7,303 nt of DNA from Stramentimicrobium sp964525625 (GCA_964525625.1 CAZGKY010000112.1:1-7303); one strand, 5' to 3'. Numbered from the stretch's first letter, positions 1-5,658 are shown. Made by a program: numbers and translations. The notes: generated from the sequence alone by a model not told the origin.

Positions 1-51
1 AACCCCCATATCGGACTTTCACCGACTAGTAATCACCCATGCTGGGCGCAC
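1..51 (-). mobile_element. Group II intron (class C-like), 5' end only
   Basis: On the minus strand, reading left from base 51, the sequence starts GTGCGCCCAGCATGGGTG and continues with CTAGTCGGTGAAAGTCCGAT. This is the domain I start typical of bacterial group II introns: the GUGYG 5' splice-site consensus, the CCCA-GCA-UGGG hairpin, then a GGUGAAAGUCC segment, much like the Oceanobacillus class C intron. Only about 51 nt lie in the window, so the ribozyme core, the reverse transcriptase/maturase ORF and the 3' end are not visible. The 5' splice junction falls directly after the U-rich tail of the terminator hairpin at 53-92, which is the insertion preference known for class C introns. Whether the intron is full length or a fragment cannot be told from here. 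Confidence 0.8.
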
Positions 52-52
52 T

Positions 53-92
53 AAATAAAAAGAACTCTATATTTCTCAAGTATAGAGTTCTT
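53..92 (-). terminator. Rho-independent terminator of the C39 lipoprotein / 70-aa unit
   Basis: A perfect 12-bp inverted repeat (60-71 and 81-92, arms AAGAACTCTATA / TATAGAGTTCTT) encloses a 9-nt loop. On the minus strand the stem is followed by TTTTATTTA, a U-rich tail, while the plus strand has no such tail. It therefore ends leftward transcripts, about 67 nt after the stop codon of the 70-aa gene. The stem is A+T-rich but long. The group II intron begins immediately after the tail. Confidence 0.8.
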
Positions 93-158
93 ACTGTATG
101 TGAAAGTATAATATATTTATGATTCATTTAAATATTTAAAATTAAACTACAAAAAATA

Positions 159-371
159 TCATCTGCTTTTTTCTAATTTAATACAATGAGGAGCAGCAAT
201 CTTTTTAGCATACCTTAATGCTTTTTTCTCACTAGAAAAACTTCGGTCTCCAATTAATATTGGTGGATAAATTATTTTACCATTGTAGGTCTGGTAACCG
301 AATTTAACCAGGTATTCACCTTGGTTTTCCGATATTTCACAATAATCATAACAATTCTTATCAGTATTCAC
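159..371 (-). CDS. Small hypothetical protein, 70 aa
   Basis: I do not recognise this protein. It starts with GTG, preceded by a good GGGAGG ribosome-binding site 10 nt upstream, and ends with TGA. The product is basic and soluble-looking, with no signal peptide or membrane segment. It has three cysteines (C7, C11, C63). The layout is a strand-rich N-terminal half (EYLVKFGYQTYNGKIIYP), then a helix resembling SSEKKALRYAKKIA. That order loosely recalls small beta-strand/helix domains of unknown function such as DUF2188, but this is fold-level guesswork. It lies 31 nt downstream of the C39 lipoprotein gene on the same strand, with no terminator between them and a strong one after it. It is therefore probably co-transcribed and placed under the same c-di-GMP riboswitches. 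Confidence 0.65.
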   Translation of the reverse strand: MNTDKNCYDYCEISENQGEYLVKFGYQTYNGKIIYPPILIGDRSFSSEKKALRYAKKIAAPHCIKLEKSR

Positions 372-402
372 AGTACTTTTACCTCCCTCTTTCTCAAGAT
401 CT

Positions 403-1032
403 CTATACAGAATTAGGGGTAATAACTATAGCCATACAATATTTAGGATTGGAAGTTAAATTTAGATTTAGAAACTGTCCATAAGAGATAGTATAATTTC
501 TACCGATGGTCGGATCATTGGTAATTATTTCTTTCTTCTCAGCATCAAATCCAATAATGACCCGAGCATGTGCTAAAGGATTGGTTTCTTTATACTTCTG
601 AATGGCTATTAAAGGAACCTGATTGGACAATTATTCTTCAATCTCTTCCATAGTTAATACAGTAAATGAGGCTTCAAATCCCAAATCTCTTGCAAATTTT
701 ACCATTTTATAGATATCCCCCAACCCATCTGGTTTGATAATCTTTTGAGCTAATTCTTGTTGACTTATCTGAAGTCCAAAAAAGTTCAAGGTCATTGCGG
801 CAGAAGCCGGTAAACACCAATTAACTCCAGCATATTTCTGATAAGGAACTTCCAGACAAACTGAACTAGCTTTAGCCTTATACTCGTTTTCTGGCGTTAT
901 ACCCTCTAAAGTACTTCCTTGCTCAATAATATCTGTTTGTGGAATAATCCCACTACATGAAGTTAAGAATAATACTGTGGCAATGATAAGTAGTGCTTTA
1001 CTAAAATTTCTTAATCTTACCCAAACTTTCAT
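403..1032 (-). pseudogene. C39-like cysteine peptidase lipoprotein, interrupted by in-frame TAA
   Basis: The frame is open from ATG at 1032 to TAG at 403 (about 210 codons) except for one TAA at 631-633 (codon 134). ATG is preferred over an in-frame GTG at 1041 because AAGGAG lies 8 nt upstream of it. Residues 1-26 form a lipoprotein signal: basic N-region, hydrophobic core and lipobox LTSC with lipid-modified Cys26. A papain-like bacteriocin-peptidase (C39/C39_2) domain follows. The nucleophile is Cys73 in NWCLPAS, the general base His155 in PLAHARVIIGFD, and Asp173 in TNDP. The TAA lies between Cys and His, where the family has a continuous helix ('eeIeeyLsnqvPlIai'), and both sides align in the same frame. 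It is most simply a nonsense mutation (for example from TAT or TAC) or a sequence error. The truncated product would keep the Cys but lose His and Asp, so it should be inactive. Intact, it would be a cell-surface peptidase or peptidase-like protein. Tandem c-di-GMP aptamers precede it. Confidence 0.75.
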
Positions 1033-1081
1033 CTTCCCCACTCCTTTTTAATCAGTCGAATGAAGACAATCAAAGTTTGGG
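1020..1081 (-). promoter_or_regulatory. Leader helix that can hide the start codon (putative expression platform)
   Basis: The leader stretch CCCAAACTTT (complement of 1072-1081) is perfectly complementary over 10 nt to AAAGTTTGGG at 1020-1029, the first codons after the ATG. A further 5-bp match (UCUUC with GAAGA, the last A being that of AUG) continues the helix after a small internal loop. This leaves the AAGGAG site in the apical loop and the AUG inside the structure. It begins 8 nt downstream of the proximal c-di-GMP aptamer. It suggests control at translation initiation, but how ligand binding is coupled to it is inference. Confidence 0.45.
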
Positions 1082-1089
1082 CTAAAGAT

Positions 1090-1186
1090 AAAAAGGTGGC
1101 AGCCTGGCGACCATAGTCCTTTTTGACTTTAGGCCCAAAACTTTGCGTCCTATTCTTTCGAATAGTTTGCCTTTTTCAACCTTTTT
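1090..1186 (-). promoter_or_regulatory. c-di-GMP-I riboswitch (GEMM-I), proximal aptamer
   Basis: On the minus strand the class-I c-di-GMP signature is clear. GGCAAAC is followed by P2 CTATTC-GAAA-GAATAG with its GAAA tetraloop, then GGACGCAAAG, then P3. P3 carries CCUAAA opposite UAUGG, close to the canonical 11-nt GAAA-tetraloop receptor. The 3' side is CGCCAGGCTGCC. P1 forms from AAAAAGGT (1179-1186) with ACCTTTTT (1090-1097). The base equivalent to G20 of the Vibrio Vc2 aptamer (1170, before CAAAC) is G, which predicts c-di-GMP rather than cyclic AMP-GMP. An AAAAAGG in the P3 loop (1118-1124) could compete with the 5' P1 strand for the CCTTTTT of P1, a possible switching pairing. Confidence 0.9.
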
Positions 1187-1317
1187 TTATTTTATTGATT
1201 AAAATAATTTTTCTGTAAAAAGAAAAGAAGTTGGCAGCCTGGCAATCTTAGCAGTTTCCTACCTTAGACCCAATGCTTTGCGTCCTATTCTTTCGAATAG
1301 TTTGCCTTTTTCAACCT
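1141..1317 (-). repeat. 42-nt direct repeat shared by the two aptamers
   Basis: Bases 1141-1182 and 1276-1317 are identical over 42 nt, covering the 5' half of each aptamer (part of P1, all of P2, and the GACGCAAAG junction). A 12-nt identity at 1097-1108 and 1232-1243 covers the 3' junction. The P3 arms between are different in sequence and length. This pattern fits duplication of one aptamer followed by divergence of P3. Confidence 0.85.
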
Positions 1318-1318
1318 C
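1227..1318 (-). promoter_or_regulatory. c-di-GMP-I riboswitch (GEMM-I), distal aptamer
   Basis: This second complete aptamer lies 40 nt upstream of the proximal one. It has the same GGCAAAC, P2 with GAAA tetraloop, GGACGCAAAG core and GCCAGGCTGCC end. P1 is a 7-bp helix between GAGGTTG (1312-1318) and CAACTTC (1227-1233). P3 differs from the proximal copy: it is capped by a GAAA loop on GGUAG/CUGCU, and the tetraloop receptor is changed to CUAAG opposite UAAGA. The G20-equivalent (1305) is G. Together the two aptamers make a tandem sensor in one leader, which usually gives a sharper or more complete response to c-di-GMP. Confidence 0.9.
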
Positions 1319-1341
1319 TATTGAATCCTATTTAATTATAA

Positions 1342-1369
1342 AGTATAATTTGAAATATTATATTTTCAA
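1342..1369 (-). promoter_or_regulatory. Candidate sigma-A-type promoter for the riboswitch leader
   Basis: On the minus strand TTGAAA (1364-1369) and TATACT (1342-1347) are separated by 16 nt. Transcription would start near 1334, about 15 nt before P1 of the distal aptamer, giving a leader of about 300 nt. The surrounding DNA is very A+T-rich, so other -10-like boxes occur (for example TATAAT at 1335-1340 and 1357-1362), but these lack a well-spaced -35. Confidence 0.4.
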
Positions 1370-1487
1370 AGGTCAAAGATGTAGTTTATATATTACTTTA
1401 AAAATGAATCATCACCCTTTAAAAAATTAATATATTATTACTTTAATCAAGGGCTTTGATATTTCTTCTACTATCTACTATTATTTA

Positions 1488-1522
1488 TTCCCTAAAAAAA
1501 TTTTTTTAGACATATTGGGGAA
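1488..1522 (-). terminator. Possible weak terminator after ddl (A/T palindrome)
   Basis: An 18-nt perfect palindrome CTAAAAAAATTTTTTTAG (1492-1509) lies about 40 nt after the ddl stop. It can be extended outward by TTCCC/GGGAA pairing (1518-1522 with 1488-1492) across an 8-nt bulge. The run of U is part of the stem rather than a free tail, so termination would be weak. No better terminator is seen between ddl and the riboswitch promoter. The rest of the 1319-1548 gap is A+T-rich with no further feature I can support. Confidence 0.25.
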
Positions 1523-1548
1523 AATATATAAAAATTTTTTCTATTTTT

Positions 1549-2688
1549 TTACGGCAATAACTTGGAAGGGTAATCTATTTTGTTTGCTAATTTATCCTGA
1601 TAACGTTCCAGAGCCAGCTGAATCAACTTATCTATCAACGCGCTAAAGCCAATTCCACTTTTTTCCCATAATTTAGGATACATACTTACTTGTGTAAAAC
1701 CAGGGATAGTATTAATCTCATTTAGGTATACCTGATAAAAATTTCCTCTTTTTTGTACAAAAAAATCAACCCTGGCCATACCAGCAGCATCAATAGCCAA
1801 AAATGCTAATTTGGAAATTTCCTGGATTTCTTTCATCACTTTTTTTGGTATTCTTGCCGGAATAATCAATTGAGTATTCTCATCAATATATTTGGAATCA
1901 TAATCATAATATTTCCCGGCTGGTTTCACTTCCCCTACCACAGATACCTGTGGCTCATCATTACCCAGTACACTACACTCTACCTCAATATTATCTTCTA
2001 TTCCCTCTTCAATAATAATCTTACGATCATAGCTTGCCGCTATAGCAATAGCTGTAGCTAATTCCTCTCTTCTTTCCACTTTACTGATACCTACACTAGA
2101 ACCTAAATTGGTTGGTTTGACAAAAAGTGGGTAAGTCAAATTTTGGTTAATTTCTGCCAATATTTTTTCAGGTTCAATATTCCATCTTTTTCTTTTTATT
2201 ACCATCCATCTGGTATGAGGCAAACCAGCCTGTTGGAAAATCTTTTTCATTAGTTCTTTATCCATTGATAAGGAAGAAGCTAGTACACCTGACCCAACAT
2301 AGGGAACTCCAATTAACTCTAACAGACCCTGGATAGTTCCATCTTCACCAAAAGGACCATGTAATACCGGAAAGATAACATCTAATTTTTCTAAAAAAGA
2401 GTAGACTATTTCATTATTTTTCTGACTGAGAACAATAAATTGATGATCATCCGTTTTGCTTTCCCAGCATATAATTTCTTCTCCTTCCACCTTTCCGCTA
2501 AGTAATGCACGACGGCTATCCGCAGGTGATAGCCAATAGCCCTGTTTAGTAATACCTATCGGTACTACATCATATCTTTCGGGATTAATAGCTTTTATAA
2601 CTGAGGAAGCTGAACAGAATGAGACTTCATGCTCACCAGACTTACCTCCAAACAATATTCCTACTTTTAATTTTTTTCTCTGCTTCAT
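1549..2688 (-). CDS. ddl: D-alanine--D-alanine ligase
   Basis: This cytoplasmic ATP-grasp enzyme joins two D-alanines for the peptidoglycan stem peptide. It has 379 aa, in the range of the longer Gram-positive-type Ddl proteins. The N-terminal domain has LFGGKSGEHEVS (Glu19 corresponds to E. coli DdlB Glu15) and VLHGPFGEDGTIQG (109-121). The ATP-grasp part has FVKPTNLGSSVGISKV (Ser197 matches Ser150). The omega-loop YYDYDSKY (260-267) keeps the Lys-Tyr pair equivalent to Lys215-Tyr216, and the metal-binding C-terminus has ARVDFF (Arg306, Asp308) and NEINTIPGFT (Glu324, Asn326). The Tyr in the omega loop points to D-Ala rather than D-lactate as second substrate, so it is a housekeeping Ddl and not VanA-like. 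ATG is preceded by AGAGGA. It is the last gene of the rarA operon, 37 nt after the sulfur carrier gene. Confidence 0.96.
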   Translation of the reverse strand: MKQRKKLKVGILFGGKSGEHEVSFCSASSVIKAINPERYDVVPIGITKQGYWLSPADSRRALLSGKVEGEEIICWESKTDDHQFIVLSQKNNEIVYSFLEKLDVIFPVLHGPFGEDGTIQGLLELIGVPYVGSGVLASSLSMDKELMKKIFQQAGLPHTRWMVIKRKRWNIEPEKILAEINQNLTYPLFVKPTNLGSSVGISKVERREELATAIAIAASYDRKIIIEEGIEDNIEVECSVLGNDEPQVSVVGEVKPAGKYYDYDSKYIDENTQLIIPARIPKKVMKEIQEISKLAFLAIDAAGMARVDFFVQKRGNFYQVYLNEINTIPGFTQVSMYPKLWEKSGIGFSALIDKLIQLALERYQDKLANKIDYPSKLLP

Positions 2689-2725
2689 TGTATTCCTCTC
2701 TCAGGACCATTACTTAACTATGTTT

Positions 2726-2968
2726 TTAACCCCCACCTATAACTGGAAATACTTCAATAATATCTCCCTCTGCAACTTGAAAATCAAAATTGGTAATTTT
2801 TTTATTAACCAATACCATCCCAACGTAACCCAGAGCATCCTTAGGTAAAAAACGTTGTAAAACTGATGCAATATCTTCTCCACGATTTAGCTCTAAATCA
2901 AGCATTTTATTAGAATTAGTAGGTAAGTATTTTTCAAAACCAGAATAAAATTTTATGGTAACTTTCAC
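2726..2968 (-). CDS. MoaD/ThiS-like sulfur carrier protein
   Basis: This 80-aa beta-grasp (ubiquitin-like) protein ends in Gly-Gly-Gly, the C-terminal diglycine that in this family is adenylated and turned into a thiocarboxylate to donate sulfur (molybdopterin, thiamine or related pathways). The family pattern is visible: strands MKVTIKFYSGF and LDLELN, helix EDIASVLQRFL, then VLVNKK and the closing VAEGDIIEVFPVIGGG. Length matches MoaD (about 80 aa) better than ThiS (about 66 aa). It starts with GTG behind AAGGAG. No MoaE, MoeB/ThiF or tungsten/molybdenum oxidoreductase gene is in the window, so the pathway cannot be set. Its place between rarA and ddl gives no clear clue, and I therefore assign no symbol. 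Confidence 0.85.
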   Translation of the reverse strand: MKVTIKFYSGFEKYLPTNSNKMLDLELNRGEDIASVLQRFLPKDALGYVGMVLVNKKITNFDFQVAEGDIIEVFPVIGGG

Positions 2969-2973
2969 AGTTA

Positions 2974-4365
2974 TTACTCCTTGTTCTTATCCTTCTCTTT
3001 AGTAGTTCCTTTTAAATTCTGTTTTTTCAGTGCTAATTGTTTCTTCCTATTTTCTCTCTGTTCTATTTTATCTCTAATTTCCTTCTCTCTTCCTCTTCCT
3101 GAAGGGAAATAATATCTTCTGTCTTCCAGTTGGTTTGGAAGATGTTGTTGTTCAACCAAGGCATCTTTAAAATTATGGGCATACTGGTATCCTGCTCCAT
3201 ATCCCATATCCTTCATCATTCTGGTGGGAGCATTACGAATAATGAGAGGTACTGGCAATGATCCATATCTTTTTATATCCTGACTGGCTAACTGCCTACC
3301 TTTATAAAGAGCATTACTTTTAGGAGCATTGGCTAAATAAACTGCTGCCTGTATCAGAGCTAAGTCCCCCTCAGGCATACCAAGGAAATGAACTGCCTGC
3401 ATCGCTGAAACAGCCACAGCAAGCGCCTCAGGATCGGCATTGCCAATATCTTCTGAAGCAAATCTAATTAATCTACGGGCAATATAGAGTGGATCTTCAC
3501 CAGCCTCAATCATTCGGGTAACCCAGTACAATGCTGCATCAGGGTCAGAATCACGCATACTTTTGTGTAGAGCTGAAATAAGATTATAATGTTCCTCTCC
3601 ACTCTTATCATAACGAAGGATATTTTTCTGAACTATTTGTTGAACTAAGTGTTTATTTATTATAATTCTATCCTTATCCTTAAGCTGGGACATGCTGGTA
3701 TTGACCGCAAATTCCAAGATATTTAGTGCTACTCTGGCATCTCCGTAAGAAAGTCGGGTAATAAGATTAATTACTTCTTCGCTAATCTCTAAAGGTAGGT
3801 TCCCATAGCCACTCTCTTTGTCAGTTAAAGCACGCTGAATAATTTTGGTTAATTCCTGCTCCGTTAGAGCATCAAGCACATAAACATTTGCCCGTGATAG
3901 TAGAGGAGAAATCACCTCAAAAGATGGATTCTCCGTTGTAGCCCCAATTAAAATAATAGTACCATCCTCCACAAAGGGCAGAAAGGCATTTTGCTGTGTT
4001 TTATTAAAACGATGGATTTCATCAACAAAAAGAATGGTTCGCTGCTGATGGAAAGCCCAGCGTTGCTTAATCTCTTTTATAATTTCCTTTAAATCAGGAA
4101 TACCTGAAGTAACAGCACTAAACTGGACAAAAAAACTCTTGGTTATCTGAGCAATAATCATAGCCAAGGTTGTTTTGCCTGAACCAGGGGGACCCCAAAA
4201 AATCATTGATTGTAACTGGTCTTTCTCAATAGCAATGCGTAAAGGCTTTCCCGGTCCAATAATCTTCTCCTGCCCCACAAAATCATCCAGATTTTTTGGC
4301 CGCATTCTATCGGCTAAGGGAGCTAATTTATTTATTTTTTTGGCTTGTTGCTGAAAAAGATCCAT
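2974..4365 (-). CDS. rarA: Replication-associated recombination protein A (AAA+ ATPase)
   Basis: RarA (MgsA, homologous to eukaryotic WRNIP1) is a cytoplasmic clamp-loader-like AAA+ ATPase acting at stalled replication forks. It has 463 aa; E. coli RarA has 447. Domains in order: N-terminal PLADRMRPKNLDDFVGQEKI; Walker A GPPGSGKT (58-65); Walker B ILFVDEIHRF (111-120); sensor 1 GATTENPSF (141-149); arginine-finger region LLSRAN (155-160); sensor 2 GDARVALN (208-215, Arg211). The C-terminal tetramerisation domain carries the signatures ALHKSMRDSDPDAALYW (265-281) and ARRLIRFASEDIGNADP (296-312). The last 40 residues are a highly charged Lys/Glu/Arg tail without family motifs. ATG at 4365 follows a GGGG-containing site and a candidate promoter. 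It leads the operon with the sulfur carrier and ddl. Confidence 0.96.
   Translation of the reverse strand: MDLFQQQAKKINKLAPLADRMRPKNLDDFVGQEKIIGPGKPLRIAIEKDQLQSMIFWGPPGSGKTTLAMIIAQITKSFFVQFSAVTSGIPDLKEIIKEIKQRWAFHQQRTILFVDEIHRFNKTQQNAFLPFVEDGTIILIGATTENPSFEVISPLLSRANVYVLDALTEQELTKIIQRALTDKESGYGNLPLEISEEVINLITRLSYGDARVALNILEFAVNTSMSQLKDKDRIIINKHLVQQIVQKNILRYDKSGEEHYNLISALHKSMRDSDPDAALYWVTRMIEAGEDPLYIARRLIRFASEDIGNADPEALAVAVSAMQAVHFLGMPEGDLALIQAAVYLANAPKSNALYKGRQLASQDIKRYGSLPVPLIIRNAPTRMMKDMGYGAGYQYAHNFKDALVEQQHLPNQLEDRRYYFPSGRGREKEIRDKIEQRENRKKQLALKKQNLKGTTKEKDKNKE
2977..2982 (-). promoter_or_regulatory. Ribosome-binding site of the sulfur carrier inside the rarA 3' end
   Basis: AAGGAG on the minus strand lies 8 nt before the GTG start at 2968 and overlaps the final Lys-Glu codons of rarA (AAC AAG GAG TAA). 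The rarA stop is at 2974-2976, 5 nt before the GTG. Ribosomes ending rarA would finish directly on this site, so translation of the two genes is probably coupled. It also supports GTG as the true start. Confidence 0.75.
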
Positions 4366-4397
4366 TAATTTTCCCCTATCAGGTCTTTTATTTTACT

Positions 4398-4425
4398 ATC
4401 TTATCATTTTTTTATTATTTGTAAA
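4398..4425 (-). promoter_or_regulatory. Candidate promoter of the rarA operon
   Basis: On the minus strand TTTACA (4420-4425) is followed after 16 nt by TAAGAT (4398-4403). The expected start is near 4391, giving a leader of about 25 nt before the rarA ATG. Both boxes deviate from consensus and lie in A/T-rich DNA, so this is a moderate-confidence reading. It is the best-spaced pair between the gene and the inverted repeat at 4452-4507. Confidence 0.4.
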
Positions 4426-4451
4426 ATAACTGAAAATGGGTAGAAAATAAT

Positions 4452-4507
4452 ATTATGATTACTACCCCAAAAGTACTTGAAATATCTATTTGGGTAGTAA
4501 TCATAAT
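4452..4507. repeat. 16-bp perfect inverted repeat with 24-nt spacer
   Basis: The arms ATTATGATTACTACCC (4452-4467) and GGGTAGTAATCATAAT (4492-4507) are perfect reverse complements. After one mismatch the pairing continues for 2 bp. A third copy of the GGGTAG core lies at 4438-4443 and can pair with CTACCC at 4462-4467, so two alternative hairpins are possible. There is no clear U-tract on either side. It lies between the rarA promoter and the transposase remnant. It could be an operator, a divergent-transcript terminator or a relic of a small mobile element; I cannot choose. The rest of the gap up to 4615 is A/T-rich with nothing else I can support. Confidence 0.6.
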
Positions 4508-4615
4508 TTCAAAAATAGTACCAATAACACTAAATATTAGCAAATAATACCAAGCAACTATTTAAATATTTTACTTAATAGCACCTTGAAAACTAAAAAT
4601 AGCAGAAATGGCTGA

Positions 4616-5589
4616 AACCCTTTATTTTATTGGTCTTTTGATGAAAGCCACTATAATGATACCATCAACCGCGCAAAAAATGAAGATCTGAATGGTAAAA
4701 TCAAGAAAGTACTCAAAGATGGTTTGACACTTTATCATCTCTACAGAAAGGATAAGGAAATAAAACAAAACGAGGAGTTCAAACTCCTTAGCCGGATGTT
4801 AAAAGAGCAAAAGGGAAAGTCTTCTAAACATATCACACCAGACTCCTTACCAAACCCTACTGATCCGGATACTACCTACCGTAAAAAGGGTAAGCAGAAA
4901 CATGTAGGTTATACGGCCAATATGGCAGAGAAGTTTGATGATCACAATCGGATAATCACCGGCTATGACTTACAAAAAAATACCTACAGTGACCAGAAAT
5001 TCGCTCTGGATACCCTTTCCAAACTCCCGGTAGAAAAGGTGACCGCTTTGGTTGATGGCGCCTATTACTCAGAAGAGATAGCCCAGAAAGCTAAAGCCAG
5101 AGGCATCAAGATGCTCCCTACCAACTTAGTAGGTGGAGGTAAAAATAGTAATGCTACTCAATTTGAGATAGACGAAAAAGTAGTCAAGAAATACCCCTCT
5201 GGTCATCAGCCGATAACCAGTGTCTTTAAAACCGGAACCTATCGAGCACACTTTGATGAGAAACACTGTGGCTATAGTCCCCTATGTAAAGATTGTTCGG
5301 TCAAAAAAAGAAGAAGAGTTATCTCTTTAAAGTATCAGAGAAAACCTTACACCGCTTGCCATTGATCACCAAGATAGGAACCTCAAAGTATCAGGAGCTG
5401 GACCGAAGGAGAGCTGGGAATAGAGGGCATCCCCTCGCTACTTCGCCGGAGATACAGGATAGCTCATCTGATTATTTTCGCTATTTGGTTTTCAAAGGAA
5501 CTATCAAGTTCAATTTGCGGCTCAGGTTTAATATGTTATACTCAAGTTTGACAGTAAATCACCATATTTACTGTCATGAAGTTGTGTAA
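4616..5589 (+). pseudogene. IS1182-like DDE transposase remnant, 5'-truncated and frameshifted
   Basis: This is the middle and end of a DDE transposase of the IS1182-like type. The recognisable blocks are NDTINRAKNEDLN, LPNPTDPDTTYRKKGKQKHV, YSDQKF, VDGAYYSEE with its acidic residue, PTNLVGGGK, and the cysteine cluster CGYSPLCKDC. The open frame has no start codon near its beginning (a stop precedes 4616), and the N-terminal part with the first catalytic Asp is absent. At the A7 run 5303-5309 the homology moves to another frame (SEKTLHR, YQELDRRRAG). Near 5418-5420 it returns to the first frame (IEGIPSLLRRRYR), and it may shift once more before 5589. It is a non-functional relic of an older insertion. 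Family assignment to IS1182 is from motif memory and is less sure than the transposase call. Confidence 0.85.
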
Positions 5590-5658
5590 CCCTTTAAAAT
5601 AAGGACTTTTACTTCTGATCTTTGAAAATAGTAGTGCCACTTAATATGATATTAATGA

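Noticed and set aside
403..630. Separate 75-aa gene starting at TTG
   Set aside because: It is in the same frame as the lipoprotein and begins directly after the TAA; it holds the His/Asp half of the same C39-like domain and has no well-placed ribosome-binding site.
1033..1041. GTG at 1041 as start of the lipoprotein
   Set aside because: The AAGGAG site runs straight into this GTG with no spacer, while ATG at 1032 has an 8-nt spacer.
1090..1318. CRISPR-like repeat
   Set aside because: There are only two copies, they form the GEMM-I fold, and spacing and length do not fit a CRISPR array.
1870..2061. Plus-strand 63-aa reading frame inside ddl
   Set aside because: It is antisense to conserved ATP-grasp motifs, hydrophobic by composition, and has no family resemblance.
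1549..2688. VanA-type D-Ala-D-Lac ligase
   Set aside because: The omega loop keeps the Lys-Tyr pair of D-Ala-D-Ala ligases and there are no vanH/vanX-like neighbours.
4583..4600. CACCTTGAAAACTAAAAA, recalling the 16S-23S spacer of some Firmicutes
   Set aside because: No rRNA or tRNA sequence is present on either side; a short A-rich match is not enough.
5303..5310. Programmed -1 frameshift at the A7-G run
   Set aside because: The 0-frame phase does not give a canonical X XXY YYZ slip site, the site is late in the gene, the frame shifts back later, and the N-terminus is missing; decay explains it better.
5293..5589. Independent 98-aa protein
   Set aside because: It is the frameshifted C-terminal part of the decayed transposase (SEKTLHR, YQELDRRRAG).
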